Positions 17,233 to 25,437 of a DNA stretch of 64,000 nucleotides are shown in pieces. The stretch lies in the NCBI GenBank assembly GCA_963812945.1, contig CAWEXD010000008.1:2294001-2358000 (forward strand). Reading direction: 5' to 3'. Below the pieces are notes generated by a model that was not told the origin of the DNA, did not search any database, and saw nothing but the letters and a program-made list of their open reading frames with translations. Numbering within the stretch: position 1 is the stretch's first letter; each line of letters begins with the position of its first letter. The stretch is from DASRDR01 sp963812945 [NCBI: uncultured Candidatus Rokubacteria bacterium] (GTDB lineage: Bacteria; Methylomirabilota; Methylomirabilia; Rokubacteriales). The position numbers and the translations under genes are program-made.

Positions 17233-19101
17233 TCACCTCGTGGCCGGCGGAACCGCCGGCTGTTCGGGGGTATCGGTCAGGAGACGCCGGGCGATGCACA
17301 GCCGGCGCCGGCTCCTCAGGAAGAGCGGCAACGCGATCGCGGCCGTGACGAGAAGAGCCCAACCCGTGACGCGGTCGAAGGGAAGAACGCGGCGGACCGG
17401 CGGCCCCGTCGGCTCCGCGTGGGCGTGGGTCGCGGCATCGCCCGGAACGACCAGCTCGAACCGGTCGTTCACGTCGTACGCCCCCGACCGCTGGACGACG
17501 ACGCGCCCGGTCCAGCGCCCGACAAGACCGAGCACGGCGGCCGGGGCGACGAACTCCCCGGGCGCCGCGCGGTCGAGCTGAAACGTGACCGCGCCGACGC
17601 TCGCGTCGACCGGGGTCACCTGGACCATGGCGGCGGTCGCGTCCCCGAGGGGACGCCCGGCAGGATCGGTCACGGTCAGGCGGATCGTGTTCGGGCCGGG
17701 CCGGAGGGGTGCGATCTCGAGCCGGACGCGGGCCTCGTCGAGCGCTCGCTCGTGGCGAAAGGCGGTGGCCGGCGGCCGGTCATCCTGCGTTGGCGACCTT
17801 GGCGAGGTTGGCGGCGCCAGTGACGGGACCGGCGGCGCAGTGACGCCGAGAACCCCAGCCAGGGCGAGCGCGACCAGGCCCAGGGCGGCCTCGAGCCGGA
17901 TGGTCCTCCGGAACCTCGGCACGGACTCGGGGGCCGCGTCCTCGCGCCGGATCGCACGCAGGAGCGACGGTGCGACCCGGCCCTGGTGCCAGGCGCCGAG
18001 CCCGAGCATCGCCAGGAAGACGGTGAGCTTCGCGGCGAGCCATCGGCCGTACGCCGTGCCGACGAGCTCGCCCCACGTCTCGAGGTGAAAGCGCGCCAGG
18101 ATGAGGCCGCTCACCGCCAGCACCCCGACCGCCAGCGCCGCGAGACCGGAGAACGCCGGGATCGCGAGCGCCAGGCGCCGGGCCTCGTGGGTCGAGCTCA
18201 CCGCCCCGGTGCGCCAGAAGACGGTGGCGAATCCCAGCAGTCCGCCGGCCCAGGTTGCCATCGCGACGAGGTGAAGCGCCTCGGCTCCGAGGACCTGCCA
18301 CCTGCCCTCGCCGGCCGCCGCCGCATGGCTCACGAGTCCGCCCGTCGTCACGAGAGCCGCCGCCAACCCCACTCGAACCGACCAGCGCCCGCGGCTGGCC
18401 CGTCCGTCGGACGCGGAGCGCCACCCGATTGCGGCCAGGGCCAGGAACAAGCCCGCCCGGGTGAGCCACACGCGGCCCGGCGGCGCGGCCAGGAGTGTGC
18501 CGAGCGTTCCCGCCAGCGAGCGCGGACCGGCGAGCTCGTGCGCCTGGATGACGAGATCCAGCGTCCCCCCGACCGCCACGATGGCGCCTCCCAGAATCTC
18601 CATGCCGGTCGATCGTCCGGCAACTCCGAGGCCGAGCACCGGGCCCGCGACGACGGCGCCCAGGAGCAGGGCGCCGCCAAGGGCGACCATCCAGCGCGAC
18701 AGCGGCCTCCATCCCACTCCGCTCCGAACGGCGGGCTTGGATTCCGCGGCCGCCGCCCCGGCCATGCCGATCGTGAAGACGTGGGCGCCGTGGGTCACGT
18801 GTCCGTCGTCCGCGGACAGGACACGCCAGGACACCGTATAGGCGCCGGGCGAGAGGGGTGGGAGTGCCACGCGATACCGCCATGGATTGCCGGGATCCAC
18901 GGTGGCGTCGCCTCTGTCGACGCGCTGGCCGAGGGTGTCGAGCACCTCGAGCGTGCTGACCCGCGCCTCGACGCGCTCGCTGAACCGGATCACCACCTCC
19001 CGCGGCGTCTCGGCGAGCACGGCGTTCGGCGGAGGGTCCATCGTGGCCGGAACGGCGTGGGCCTCGGCGGACCCGGCCGACGACGTGACTCCCAGAAGCA
19101 A
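17233..19101 (-). CDS. CopC-CopD fusion protein (copper uptake/resistance)
   Basis: A protein of about 622 residues: an N-terminal CopC domain, a CopD membrane domain of about eight helices, and a C-terminal periplasmic beta domain followed by a last helix. CopC copper ligands are visible: the first residue after the signal peptide is His (AEA before HAVP), and DDGHVTHGAHVF carries the conserved Asp/His set. It would bind Cu(II) in the periplasm and pass it across the membrane. The start is uncertain. The first in-frame ATG/GTG/TTG is the TTG at 19101, leaving a signal peptide with no basic residues, whereas the in-frame sequence just upstream (GWRRAAAAG) would complete a normal one. A rare start codon or a sequence error may be involved. 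Confidence 0.9.
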   Translation of the reverse strand: MLLGVTSSAGSAEAHAVPATMDPPPNAVLAETPREVVIRFSERVEARVSTLEVLDTLGQRVDRGDATVDPGNPWRYRVALPPLSPGAYTVSWRVLSADDGHVTHGAHVFTIGMAGAAAAESKPAVRSGVGWRPLSRWMVALGGALLLGAVVAGPVLGLGVAGRSTGMEILGGAIVAVGGTLDLVIQAHELAGPRSLAGTLGTLLAAPPGRVWLTRAGLFLALAAIGWRSASDGRASRGRWSVRVGLAAALVTTGGLVSHAAAAGEGRWQVLGAEALHLVAMATWAGGLLGFATVFWRTGAVSSTHEARRLALAIPAFSGLAALAVGVLAVSGLILARFHLETWGELVGTAYGRWLAAKLTVFLAMLGLGAWHQGRVAPSLLRAIRREDAAPESVPRFRRTIRLEAALGLVALALAGVLGVTAPPVPSLAPPTSPRSPTQDDRPPATAFRHERALDEARVRLEIAPLRPGPNTIRLTVTDPAGRPLGDATAAMVQVTPVDASVGAVTFQLDRAAPGEFVAPAAVLGLVGRWTGRVVVQRSGAYDVNDRFELVVPGDAATHAHAEPTGPPVRRVLPFDRVTGWALLVTAAIALPLFLRSRRRLCIARRLLTDTPEQPAVPPATR

Positions 19102-19343
19102 CCCCGCCGCCGCTGCCCGCCGCCATCCTTGCCGGTTGGCGCGCCGCGGAGAGCCGCCCTGGTCAGAGGCCGCGCGCAGGACGCAGGACGGCGTGAGGGC
19201 AAGCGTCCGAAGCGGCCAGTCTCGGCGATATGACCAGTGTGTGATCTTCTCACTCCCTCTAGGAGACTCGGGGAGGGCGCGGATGCGAGCGCACCCTGTC
19301 CCCCGGGGTCAGGGAAACGGGAACCTGCCGGGGAAGGGAGTGC

Positions 19344-19898
19344 TTACGCGGGGGGAGCGCGCCCGCGAGCCGCGGGGGCGAGGAACGTCGGAGACGTCGC
19401 GGCCAGCGGCGCATGGGCGAGAGCGGCACTGATCGTGACCGGCGTGGAATCGATCGCGCCCGACGCCATCTGGCTTCGCTCGGCAGTCTGGAGCGCCTCA
19501 CAGGCGGCGCCCTGGTCCGCGTCCAGGCTGTGATGGACCAGATGCGGCGTCGTCTCGAGAACGAAGCCGAGGACCAGCGCGGCGGTGGTCGTCGCGATCG
19601 TGGTCCGGCGATCCCGTCGCCACGCGCCCCACAGGCCCGCGAGCCCGAGCCCAACGATCAGGATGCCGATGCCGTCGGCGGCGCCCATTCCGAAGCGCTC
19701 GACGGAAGGCGGGTCCGGAATCCGGTCGCGCCGGGGGGTGGAGTCCGGCGGGCCCGTCGACTCCGTCGGGACCGGGACCGGGACGACCCCAACCTGATCG
19801 CTGCGGGGATCCGGTCTGGGGAACTCGTGAGCCCTGGCAGGGGCGACGGCGAGAGCCAGCACGAGGAGTGTCGCGAGCCCGAGCATCAGGCGCTGCAC
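19344..19898 (-). CDS. Secreted/membrane protein with predicted N-terminal histidine, upstream of CopCD
   Basis: A 184-residue protein of unknown family. A signal peptide (residues 1-23) ends in ARA directly before His-Glu. A proline-rich linker follows, then two hydrophobic segments (about 75-92 and 102-115) and a His-containing motif TPHLVHHSLD that could bind metal. The start GTG lies 6 nt after a -10 element, so the mRNA is probably leaderless. It is the first gene of the copper-type group (this gene, CopC-CopD, secreted protein), with 242 nt before CopC-CopD. A copper role is inferred from context. Confidence 0.65.
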   Translation of the reverse strand: MQRLMLGLATLLVLALAVAPARAHEFPRPDPRSDQVGVVPVPVPTESTGPPDSTPRRDRIPDPPSVERFGMGAADGIGILIVGLGLAGLWGAWRRDRRTTIATTTAALVLGFVLETTPHLVHHSLDADQGAACEALQTAERSQMASGAIDSTPVTISAALAHAPLAATSPTFLAPAARGRAPPA

Positions 19899-19904
19899 GG
19901 GCTC

Positions 19905-19934
19905 ACCTTAGCACCGGGCCCATGCGGGGTACAA
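19905..19934 (-). promoter_or_regulatory. Promoter of the copper-type gene group, leaderless
   Basis: On the minus strand TTGTAC (19934-19929), 18 nt, then TAAGGT (19910-19905), preceded by TGC as in an extended -10. Only 6 nt separate the -10 from the GTG at 19898. The -35 is weak (3 of 6), but spacing and position match other promoters in this window. Confidence 0.4.
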
Positions 19935-19980
19935 CGCGCACCCCGACACGGCGGCCGGGGAACGGCGGACGCGGAGGGGG

Positions 19981-20376
19981 CTAGAAGAGCCGACGGAGGC
20001 GGTCGGCGATCTCGGCCGGGCCCACGCTGGACGGGAAGATCAAGTCCGCGCCGGCTCGCGCCGCGGCGCCACCGGCTCGGGCTGCCGCGTCCGCGACGAG
20101 AACGAACGGGACCTTCTCGACGACCGGGTCTCGGCGCAGTGCGGCACAGAGCTCGAGGAGGTCCATGTCAGGAACCGTGCCCGCGACCACGATGAGGTCG
20201 GGCCGCTGGGCGTCGAGATGCGCGAGCGCCCCGGCCGCATCGTCGACCTTCACGACCTCGTAGCCGGCGCGCTCGAGCGCCCGCTTCATGGTCGGCCCGC
20301 GACGCGGCGCCGGCCGCTCGGAGCCCGGTGCCTGCTCCGGGACTGCCTCTTCGCCTACCAATAGCAATGTGCTCAT
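19981..20376 (-). CDS. Degenerate receiver-domain (pseudo-receiver) protein
   Basis: A 131-residue stand-alone protein with the alternating hydrophobic pattern of a CheY-like receiver: LLLVGEEAVPE, an alanine-rich helix, then RPDLIVVAGTVPDMD and PFVLVADAAARAGG. The phosphoacceptor aspartate expected after the third strand (normally IVxD) is alanine, and the lysine-proline near the end is replaced by SSVGP. A proline/arginine-rich insertion (about residues 14-28) follows strand 1. It therefore probably cannot be phosphorylated in the usual way. ATG at 20376 is chosen; the longer in-frame start has no support. No kinase gene is adjacent. Confidence 0.65.
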   Translation of the reverse strand: MSTLLLVGEEAVPEQAPGSERPAPRRGPTMKRALERAGYEVVKVDDAAGALAHLDAQRPDLIVVAGTVPDMDLLELCAALRRDPVVEKVPFVLVADAAARAGGAAARAGADLIFPSSVGPAEIADRLRRLF

Positions 20377-20387
20377 GGTCGATGCCG

Positions 20388-20516
20388 TCACCCCAGAATG
20401 CGAAGGGCGTGCCAGTGCCGAAGGACAGCCATGCCGGCCCACTCACGCGGAAACCGCCCAAGAAAATCAGGCTTTGGCACGTCGGGCAGGTACCCGCTCG
20501 TGTCAAAGTTCGCCAT
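20388..20516 (-). CDS. Possible 42-residue protein
   Basis: A short ATG-started frame with a GAAGG ribosome-binding-like tract 8 nt upstream, ending 11 nt before the pseudo-receiver start. The peptide has the proline-rich N-terminus LPDVPKPDFLGRFP and a tryptophan/histidine-rich end. Its codons end in T more often than in neighbouring genes. An overlapping frame encodes a CPTC-containing peptide, so which, if either, is translated is unclear. Low confidence. Confidence 0.2.
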   Translation of the reverse strand: MANFDTSGYLPDVPKPDFLGRFPREWAGMAVLRHWHALRILG

Positions 20517-20656
20517 GGGGGTGACCTTCGACGTCAGAGACGGCCGTGTGGGCCGCGGATGGGCGGGGTCCGGCCGGGGTTGACTTCTCCGGTCCCGCCT
20601 TCCACGCTCTAGCGCGTGAGGCCGGCGCTGCGTCCGCTCTCGTCGGGTCGCGAGCG

Positions 20657-21637
20657 ATGAGCCCCGGTCAGAACGGCTGCCTCTGCGGGCTCGACCCGAG
20701 CGTGCCGTACGAGGGGCCCCGCGCGATGATCGCCACGCTGGGCGGGAGCCCCACCTGGGGCCTCGGGGATCGCTTTCACGAGCTGGCGGCGGCACAGGGT
20801 CACGCGCGGCTCGGCCTCCATCGCCCACTCACGCCCTACGGCCCCGGCCCGGAGGTCGAGCACTATCGGTCGCCCGGGGGGCGCGAGTTCCTCCGGATCC
20901 CGACGTACGGCCAGGTCGTGGACGAGGATCCTCTGCTCCGCGGGAGCGAGTGGAAGACGTTCTGGATCCTCTGGCAGGCGGGCGTGCGGGTTCTCCTGGT
21001 CGGCGGCACGAGCGGGAGCTGCGACTGGCGGCGGGGGCCGGGCGACGAGGAGGCCGTCCGTCCGGGGGACCTCGTCCTGCCGCGGAGCTACCTGCCGCGC
21101 GACACGATGCCGACGGGGCTGCCGGGCACCGAGCTCGAGTTCTGCCTGCCGCGACAGGTCGCGATCATGGACGATCCGTTCTGCCCGGCGCTCGCCGAGG
21201 CGATCCGCGAGGAGGCTCGCCGCGTCCCGGGAGCCTCCTTCCGGCGGATTCATGGCCCCGAGTCGGGCGTCGTGCTCAACCGATGGCTCGCGGGCAACGG
21301 ATTCGAGTCGCTCGCCAGCTGCCGCGAGCTGGAGCTCTACGGGCGCCTGACCGGGATGCCCGTCATCACCGGCGACTGCGTGAGCCCGGTGCTGGCCCGG
21401 GTCTGCGGGATGCATCTCGGGTACTACCATGTCGTCGCGAACTGGGGGACCGGGCTCGAACCCGAGGATCCCACGATCCTGCTGAACCGGCTGTACCTGG
21501 AAACGCTCCCCCGCGTGGCGGCGACCCTCGAGCTGGCGCTGCTCGACCGCCTCGGCGAGCCCGGCGCGTGTCGCTGCCGGGCGCTCCTTCGCCCGCGCCC
21601 CCCGGAGTACGCGCGGGCGCTCTCGCCGAAGCCGTGA
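20657..21637 (+). CDS. Nucleoside phosphorylase-like protein, second paralogue
   Basis: A 326-residue protein related to the MTAP/PNP superfamily and to the gene at 11431. Shared landmarks are an early glycine-rich LGGSPTWGLGD loop, a TPYGPGP segment (TPYGPSP in the other copy), AGVRVLLVGGTSGSC, GDLVLPRSYLPRDTMPT, and a late GMHLGYYHVVANWGTG. The active-site loop of classical phosphorylases is not preserved, so another reaction is possible. ATG at 20657 is used; the longer start adds a low-complexity stretch. It stands alone, 70 nt before the glycosyltransferase gene, and has no adjacent transporter. Confidence 0.62.
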   Translation: MSPGQNGCLCGLDPSVPYEGPRAMIATLGGSPTWGLGDRFHELAAAQGHARLGLHRPLTPYGPGPEVEHYRSPGGREFLRIPTYGQVVDEDPLLRGSEWKTFWILWQAGVRVLLVGGTSGSCDWRRGPGDEEAVRPGDLVLPRSYLPRDTMPTGLPGTELEFCLPRQVAIMDDPFCPALAEAIREEARRVPGASFRRIHGPESGVVLNRWLAGNGFESLASCRELELYGRLTGMPVITGDCVSPVLARVCGMHLGYYHVVANWGTGLEPEDPTILLNRLYLETLPRVAATLELALLDRLGEPGACRCRALLRPRPPEYARALSPKP

Positions 21638-21707
21638 GCCGGCGCGCGCGCGACGGAGCGGGTTGGTAGGACCCGTCGAAGCCCGGCCACCGGCTGGCGG
21701 GCCGCCG

Positions 21708-23129
21708 ATGCCCGTGCCGCCCGCCCTGCAGGGGCTCCGGCCCCTGGCGGTCCTCCTTCTCGCCGCGCTCGTCCTCTTCACCGCGCGGATCGGTGACCTG
21801 AGCCTCCCGTCGCTGGAGGACGCGTTCTACGCGCGGGAGGCGGTCGAGATGGCGCGAGCGGGCCGCGTCTACACGGTCACCTGGAACGGCATCCCCACCC
21901 ACCAGCATCCGCCCCTTCACCTGTGGCTCGTGGCGCTGACCTTCTCCGCGCTGGGAGAGCGGGATCTCGCCGCGCGTCTGCCCACGGTGCTGCTCGCTCT
22001 CGGCACGCTGGCGCTGACCTGGCGGATCGGCGTCCTGACGGTCGGGCACGCGGCCGCCGTCGTCGGAACGGCCTGTCTCCTCGCCACGCCGATCTTCGTC
22101 GACAACGCGCGGAGCCTCATGATGGAGGTCCCCCTCACCTTCTGGATCGCCGCGACCGTGTGGGTGTACCTGGAGGCGCGAGGGCGGCCACGGTGGCACG
22201 TCGCGCTGGCGATTCCGCTCGGCGCCGCCATCCTGACGAAGAGCGTGCTCGGCCTGCTCCCCCTCCTGGCGATCGCCGGCGCTCTCGCCAGCGAGGAGCT
22301 GCGCGCTCCTCTCCGGCGCCCGTGGGTGTGGATCGGCGTGGCGCTCGGACTGGCGCTCGGCGCTTCTTGGCCCGTTCACCAGTGGTGGACCCAGGGACCG
22401 GACGCCGTGGCATCGCATTTCCTCGGCCACGTGGTCCGACGATCGATGCGCGACTTCGGGCTCGGCGTGCTCCGCGAGTATCCCCTGATCCTCCTGAAGT
22501 TCTACCAGCCGATCATTCTGCCCGGCCTCGTCGGCCTCTGGCTCCTTCTCCGGCGGCCCGGGTCCCTCCGGGGCCGGGGGGCCGTCCTCGCGGCCTGGAT
22601 CGTTCTCCCCCTGGTCCTCTACAGCCTGGGGTCTTTCCGCACGCCGAGATTCGTCTTCCCGATCCTGCCGGCCCTGGCGCTCGCGGCCGGCCACGCACTG
22701 GTCGTGGTCGTCCCGCGGGCCGCCGCGCTCTTCGCGACTCTCGTCGTGCCGGCCGCCGCGGTGGCCGTCGCCTTCCTGTTCTGGTGGAGCCCGTCACTCC
22801 TCACGCGAGATGCCAACGCCGCCTTCAAGCAAAACGCGGCGACGATCCGGGAGCTGGCTCCCCGGCGCGAGTCCGTGCCGTACCTGGGCAATCACTACTG
22901 GGCGTCCGCGAGCCCCCTCCTCTACTACGCGGAGCGCCACCTGGCGGTCTCGAGCCCATCAGGGGCCGAGGCGGTCCGGGCGGCTCAACGCCACCGGGGC
23001 CGGCTCCTCCTGGTGACACGGCGACGCCTGCCCGACGTGGCCGCGGTCGGTGTCCCGCACCGCGTCGTCGTGGAGAGCCGCGACTGGGTGCTGCTGCGCG
23101 TCCCTCGCGAGGGGGAGCCCGACGCGTGA
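21708..23129 (+). CDS. ArnT/PMT-like membrane glycosyltransferase
   Basis: A 473-residue integral membrane protein with about 10-12 helices, of the GT-C dolichyl-phosphate-mannose/ArnT type that transfers a sugar from a polyprenyl carrier. The first periplasmic loop carries the catalytic acidic region LPSLEDAFYAREAVEMARAG and then WNGIPTHQHPPLHLWLVALTF, matching the conserved HPPL motif. A soluble C-terminal domain of about 100 residues follows the last helix. ATG at 21708 is preferred to the upstream TTG. No other polysaccharide genes adjoin it. Confidence 0.88.
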   Translation: MPVPPALQGLRPLAVLLLAALVLFTARIGDLSLPSLEDAFYAREAVEMARAGRVYTVTWNGIPTHQHPPLHLWLVALTFSALGERDLAARLPTVLLALGTLALTWRIGVLTVGHAAAVVGTACLLATPIFVDNARSLMMEVPLTFWIAATVWVYLEARGRPRWHVALAIPLGAAILTKSVLGLLPLLAIAGALASEELRAPLRRPWVWIGVALGLALGASWPVHQWWTQGPDAVASHFLGHVVRRSMRDFGLGVLREYPLILLKFYQPIILPGLVGLWLLLRRPGSLRGRGAVLAAWIVLPLVLYSLGSFRTPRFVFPILPALALAAGHALVVVVPRAAALFATLVVPAAAVAVAFLFWWSPSLLTRDANAAFKQNAATIRELAPRRESVPYLGNHYWASASPLLYYAERHLAVSSPSGAEAVRAAQRHRGRLLLVTRRRLPDVAAVGVPHRVVVESRDWVLLRVPREGEPDA

Positions 23130-23208
23130 CGCGGAGCACGCCCGGCGCCGGCCGTGGGTCCGGGCGGATGCCCGCGGGCGAGGCAGGGCCGGTGCAGGGC
23201 CGCCAGCG

Positions 23209-23691
23209 TCAGGGATTCTGGAAGCAGTAGACCGTGTAGTCGATGTCGCCGGGCGAGCGTCCGAGGCGCTCGAGCAGCAACCCCGTCTCGGCCCGGTGCG
23301 CCGTGCCGTGGTTCACCAGGTGTGTGATCGCCTGGGCCAGCGCGATCTCACGCGCGTTCCCCCGGAGGTCCGTGTAGCGCACCGGTCGCTCGATATCGCG
23401 GTCGGACAGCTCCGCGAGGTGGTCACGAACGGCCGCGTGTGTCTCGGCGTACGCCTCGCGCCACGGCACGGCGATCGGCTCGTCGTAGCGCGGCGTCTCG
23501 CCCTTCCAGCGGGCGAGCCACACGCGCTGCGCCAAGAGCGTGTGGCGGAGGTTCGCGGCGAGCGTGCCGAAGTAGGCCTCACGGGGCCGGGCGAGCTCCT
23601 CGTCCGGCATGCCTTCGACCGCGGCCAGGATCCGTTCGTCGGCCCACCGGTTGTACGCGACCAATCGACGTAGCTGTCTCGAGTCCGCCAT
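23209..23691 (-). CDS. DinB-family protein
   Basis: A 160-residue four-helix-bundle protein of the DinB/YfiT metal-binding family. The three histidines expected to hold a metal are visible in the helices: LRHTLLAQRVWLARW, and ITHLVNHGTAHRAE near the end. ATG at 23691 has a good ribosome-binding site (GGAGG, 6 nt upstream); the long in-frame extension is a shadow of the divergent gene. Members of the family include thiol-dependent S-transferases, but most have no known function. It is divergent from the enolase-superfamily gene. Confidence 0.87.
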   Translation of the reverse strand: MADSRQLRRLVAYNRWADERILAAVEGMPDEELARPREAYFGTLAANLRHTLLAQRVWLARWKGETPRYDEPIAVPWREAYAETHAAVRDHLAELSDRDIERPVRYTDLRGNAREIALAQAITHLVNHGTAHRAETGLLLERLGRSPGDIDYTVYCFQNP

Positions 23692-23871
23692 GGGGTTCCT
23701 CCGCCGGGAGAGCGTAACACGCCCGCCGGCGACGCTGGTGGCGCGCGATCGCCGCGTGGCGGCGCGCCCGCGCCTGTGGCAGTATTCGACGGTCAGGACG
23801 CGCCGCGCCAACGGCGCCCCAACGGCGCGGTCGATGCCAGGCGGAGCCACGAGCGCGACACGAGGAGCCCG

Positions 23872-24987
23872 ATGAAGATCACCGAGGTCCGCACGATCCC
23901 GCTCTCCGGCGGGACCCACGACACTGGCTGGCCGGGCGGCAAGGAGCCCGACGAGCAGATGAACACGCTCGTCGAGGTCAGGACCGACGAGGGCCTCGGG
24001 GGGATCGGGAGCTGCTTCACGAGCCAGGCCCTCGTCGAGGCCGCGCTCCAGCTCCTCCGGCCGATGCTGATCGGCGAGACAGGCCTCGAGGCCGAGCGGG
24101 TCGCCGAGAAGCTCCGCCAGATGACCTTCTGGCAGGGGCGCGGGGGCGCCGTCGAGCACGCCATCAGCGGCATCGACATCGCGCTGTGGGACCTCCAGGG
24201 CCACGCGCTCGGCCAGCCCGTCTCGCGGCTCCTCGGCGGCAACTACCGGGACCGCATCAAGCCCTACGCGTCGATCCTGTTCGACGACCCGCCGGTTCTC
24301 CGGGACAAGCTTCTCGTCCAGGTCGGCCGGGGGTTCCGGGCGATCAAGATGGGCTGGCGACCGTTCGGTCGCGTGAGCCGGAAGCTCGACGAGCTCCTCG
24401 TCAGGACCGCGCGCGAGGCGGTCGGCGACGACGTCGAGCTCATGGTCGACGCCGGCGGGAGCGAGCAGTTCTGGCCCCATGGCGTCGCGTGGGCGCGCGA
24501 GACGGCCCGCATGCTGGGCGAATACGGCGTGGTCTGGTTCGAGGAGGCGCTCCGCCCCGACGACGTGGCGGGATTCCGGGAACTGCGCCAGACTTCGCCC
24601 GTCCTCATCGCGACCGGAGAGGTCCTCACCCGCCGCCAGGCCTTCCAGCCCTTCATCACCGAGCGCGCGGTCGACGTGATCCAGCCGGACGCCACCAAGT
24701 GCGGCGGGCTGTCGGAGTCCCGGCGCATCGGCTGGATGGCCCACGACCACGGCGTCCTCCTCGTCCCGCACGGCTGGAACACCGGCATCGGCGTGGCCGC
24801 GGACCTGGCGCTCTCCGCCGCGATGCCGGTCGCGCGCTGGGTCGAGTACCAGACCGGCGTCCCGTACATCGAGGACATCATCGACCCGCCGTTCCGGCTC
24901 GACGCGGACGGGATGCTCCGGATCCCCACGGGTCCCGGCCTCGGCGTCCGGCTGAACCGGGAGGCGCTCGCCCGGTACACCCGATGA
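23872..24987 (+). CDS. Enolase-superfamily enzyme (mandelate racemase/muconate lactonizing group)
   Basis: A 371-residue enzyme that abstracts a proton alpha to a carboxylate with Mg2+. Metal ligands are apparent as Asp in MVDAGGSEQF, Glu in WFEEALRPDD and Glu in IATGEVLTRRQ. The catalytic base region has VIQPDATKCGG and HGWNTGIG, the Asp-His pair of the mandelate racemase subgroup. The strand-2 lysine region is AIKMGWRPFG, so one of the two lysines of the usual KxK is missing. A GAGGAG ribosome-binding site precedes ATG 23872. Probably an acid-sugar dehydratase; substrate unknown. Confidence 0.88.
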   Translation: MKITEVRTIPLSGGTHDTGWPGGKEPDEQMNTLVEVRTDEGLGGIGSCFTSQALVEAALQLLRPMLIGETGLEAERVAEKLRQMTFWQGRGGAVEHAISGIDIALWDLQGHALGQPVSRLLGGNYRDRIKPYASILFDDPPVLRDKLLVQVGRGFRAIKMGWRPFGRVSRKLDELLVRTAREAVGDDVELMVDAGGSEQFWPHGVAWARETARMLGEYGVVWFEEALRPDDVAGFRELRQTSPVLIATGEVLTRRQAFQPFITERAVDVIQPDATKCGGLSESRRIGWMAHDHGVLLVPHGWNTGIGVAADLALSAAMPVARWVEYQTGVPYIEDIIDPPFRLDADGMLRIPTGPGLGVRLNREALARYTR

Positions 24988-25427
24988 CGATCCGATCCCA
25001 CGCCGGCCGGGGCACGTGCGCCCGGGGGCTCGCGGCGGCGCTGCTCCTCCTGCTGGCCACCGGGTGCGCGGGCACCGGGCCGACGATCGAGCCCGCCCCG
25101 GGCACCCAGCCCCTGATCCGGAGCGAGCTCTTCTTCGGACGGCTCAAGCCCGACGGGAGCGTCGTGACCGACGCGGAGTGGCGTGGCTTCGTGGCGGAGC
25201 ACGTCACGGTCCGCTTTCCCGACGGTTTCACCGTGATCGACGCGCTGGGCCAGTATCGCGGCCGCGACGGACAGATCAAGGAGGAGCCGACGAAGGTGCT
25301 CCTGATCGTCCACGGGCCCGAGCCGCGGCTGCGCGGGGCGATCCAGGAGCTCCGTGACCTCTACCGCCGTCTGTTCCAGCAGGAGTCGGTGCTCCTGATC
25401 GAGAGCGTCACCCGCGCCGGCTTCTGA
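24984..25427 (+). CDS. DUF3574 lipoprotein
   Basis: A 147-residue exported protein. The N-terminal hydrophobic segment ends in the lipobox LLATGCAG, so Cys at about residue 28 is the lipidated N-terminus. The mature part matches the DUF3574 pattern (ELFFGRLKPDGSVVTDAEWRGFV, then FPDGFTVIDALGQYRG). The ATG overlaps the stop of the enolase-superfamily gene in ATGA. Function unknown. The genes may be co-transcribed without sharing a pathway. Confidence 0.83.
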   Translation: MTIRSHAGRGTCARGLAAALLLLLATGCAGTGPTIEPAPGTQPLIRSELFFGRLKPDGSVVTDAEWRGFVAEHVTVRFPDGFTVIDALGQYRGRDGQIKEEPTKVLLIVHGPEPRLRGAIQELRDLYRRLFQQESVLLIESVTRAGF

Positions 25428-25437
25428 AGGAGCTGCT

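Noticed and set aside
20168-20506. Minus-strand frame with a CPTC pair (zinc-ribbon-like)
   Set aside because: Only two cysteines, it runs out of frame through the pseudo-receiver gene, and starts at an unsupported TTG. Kept only as an alternative in the nearby small-ORF entry.
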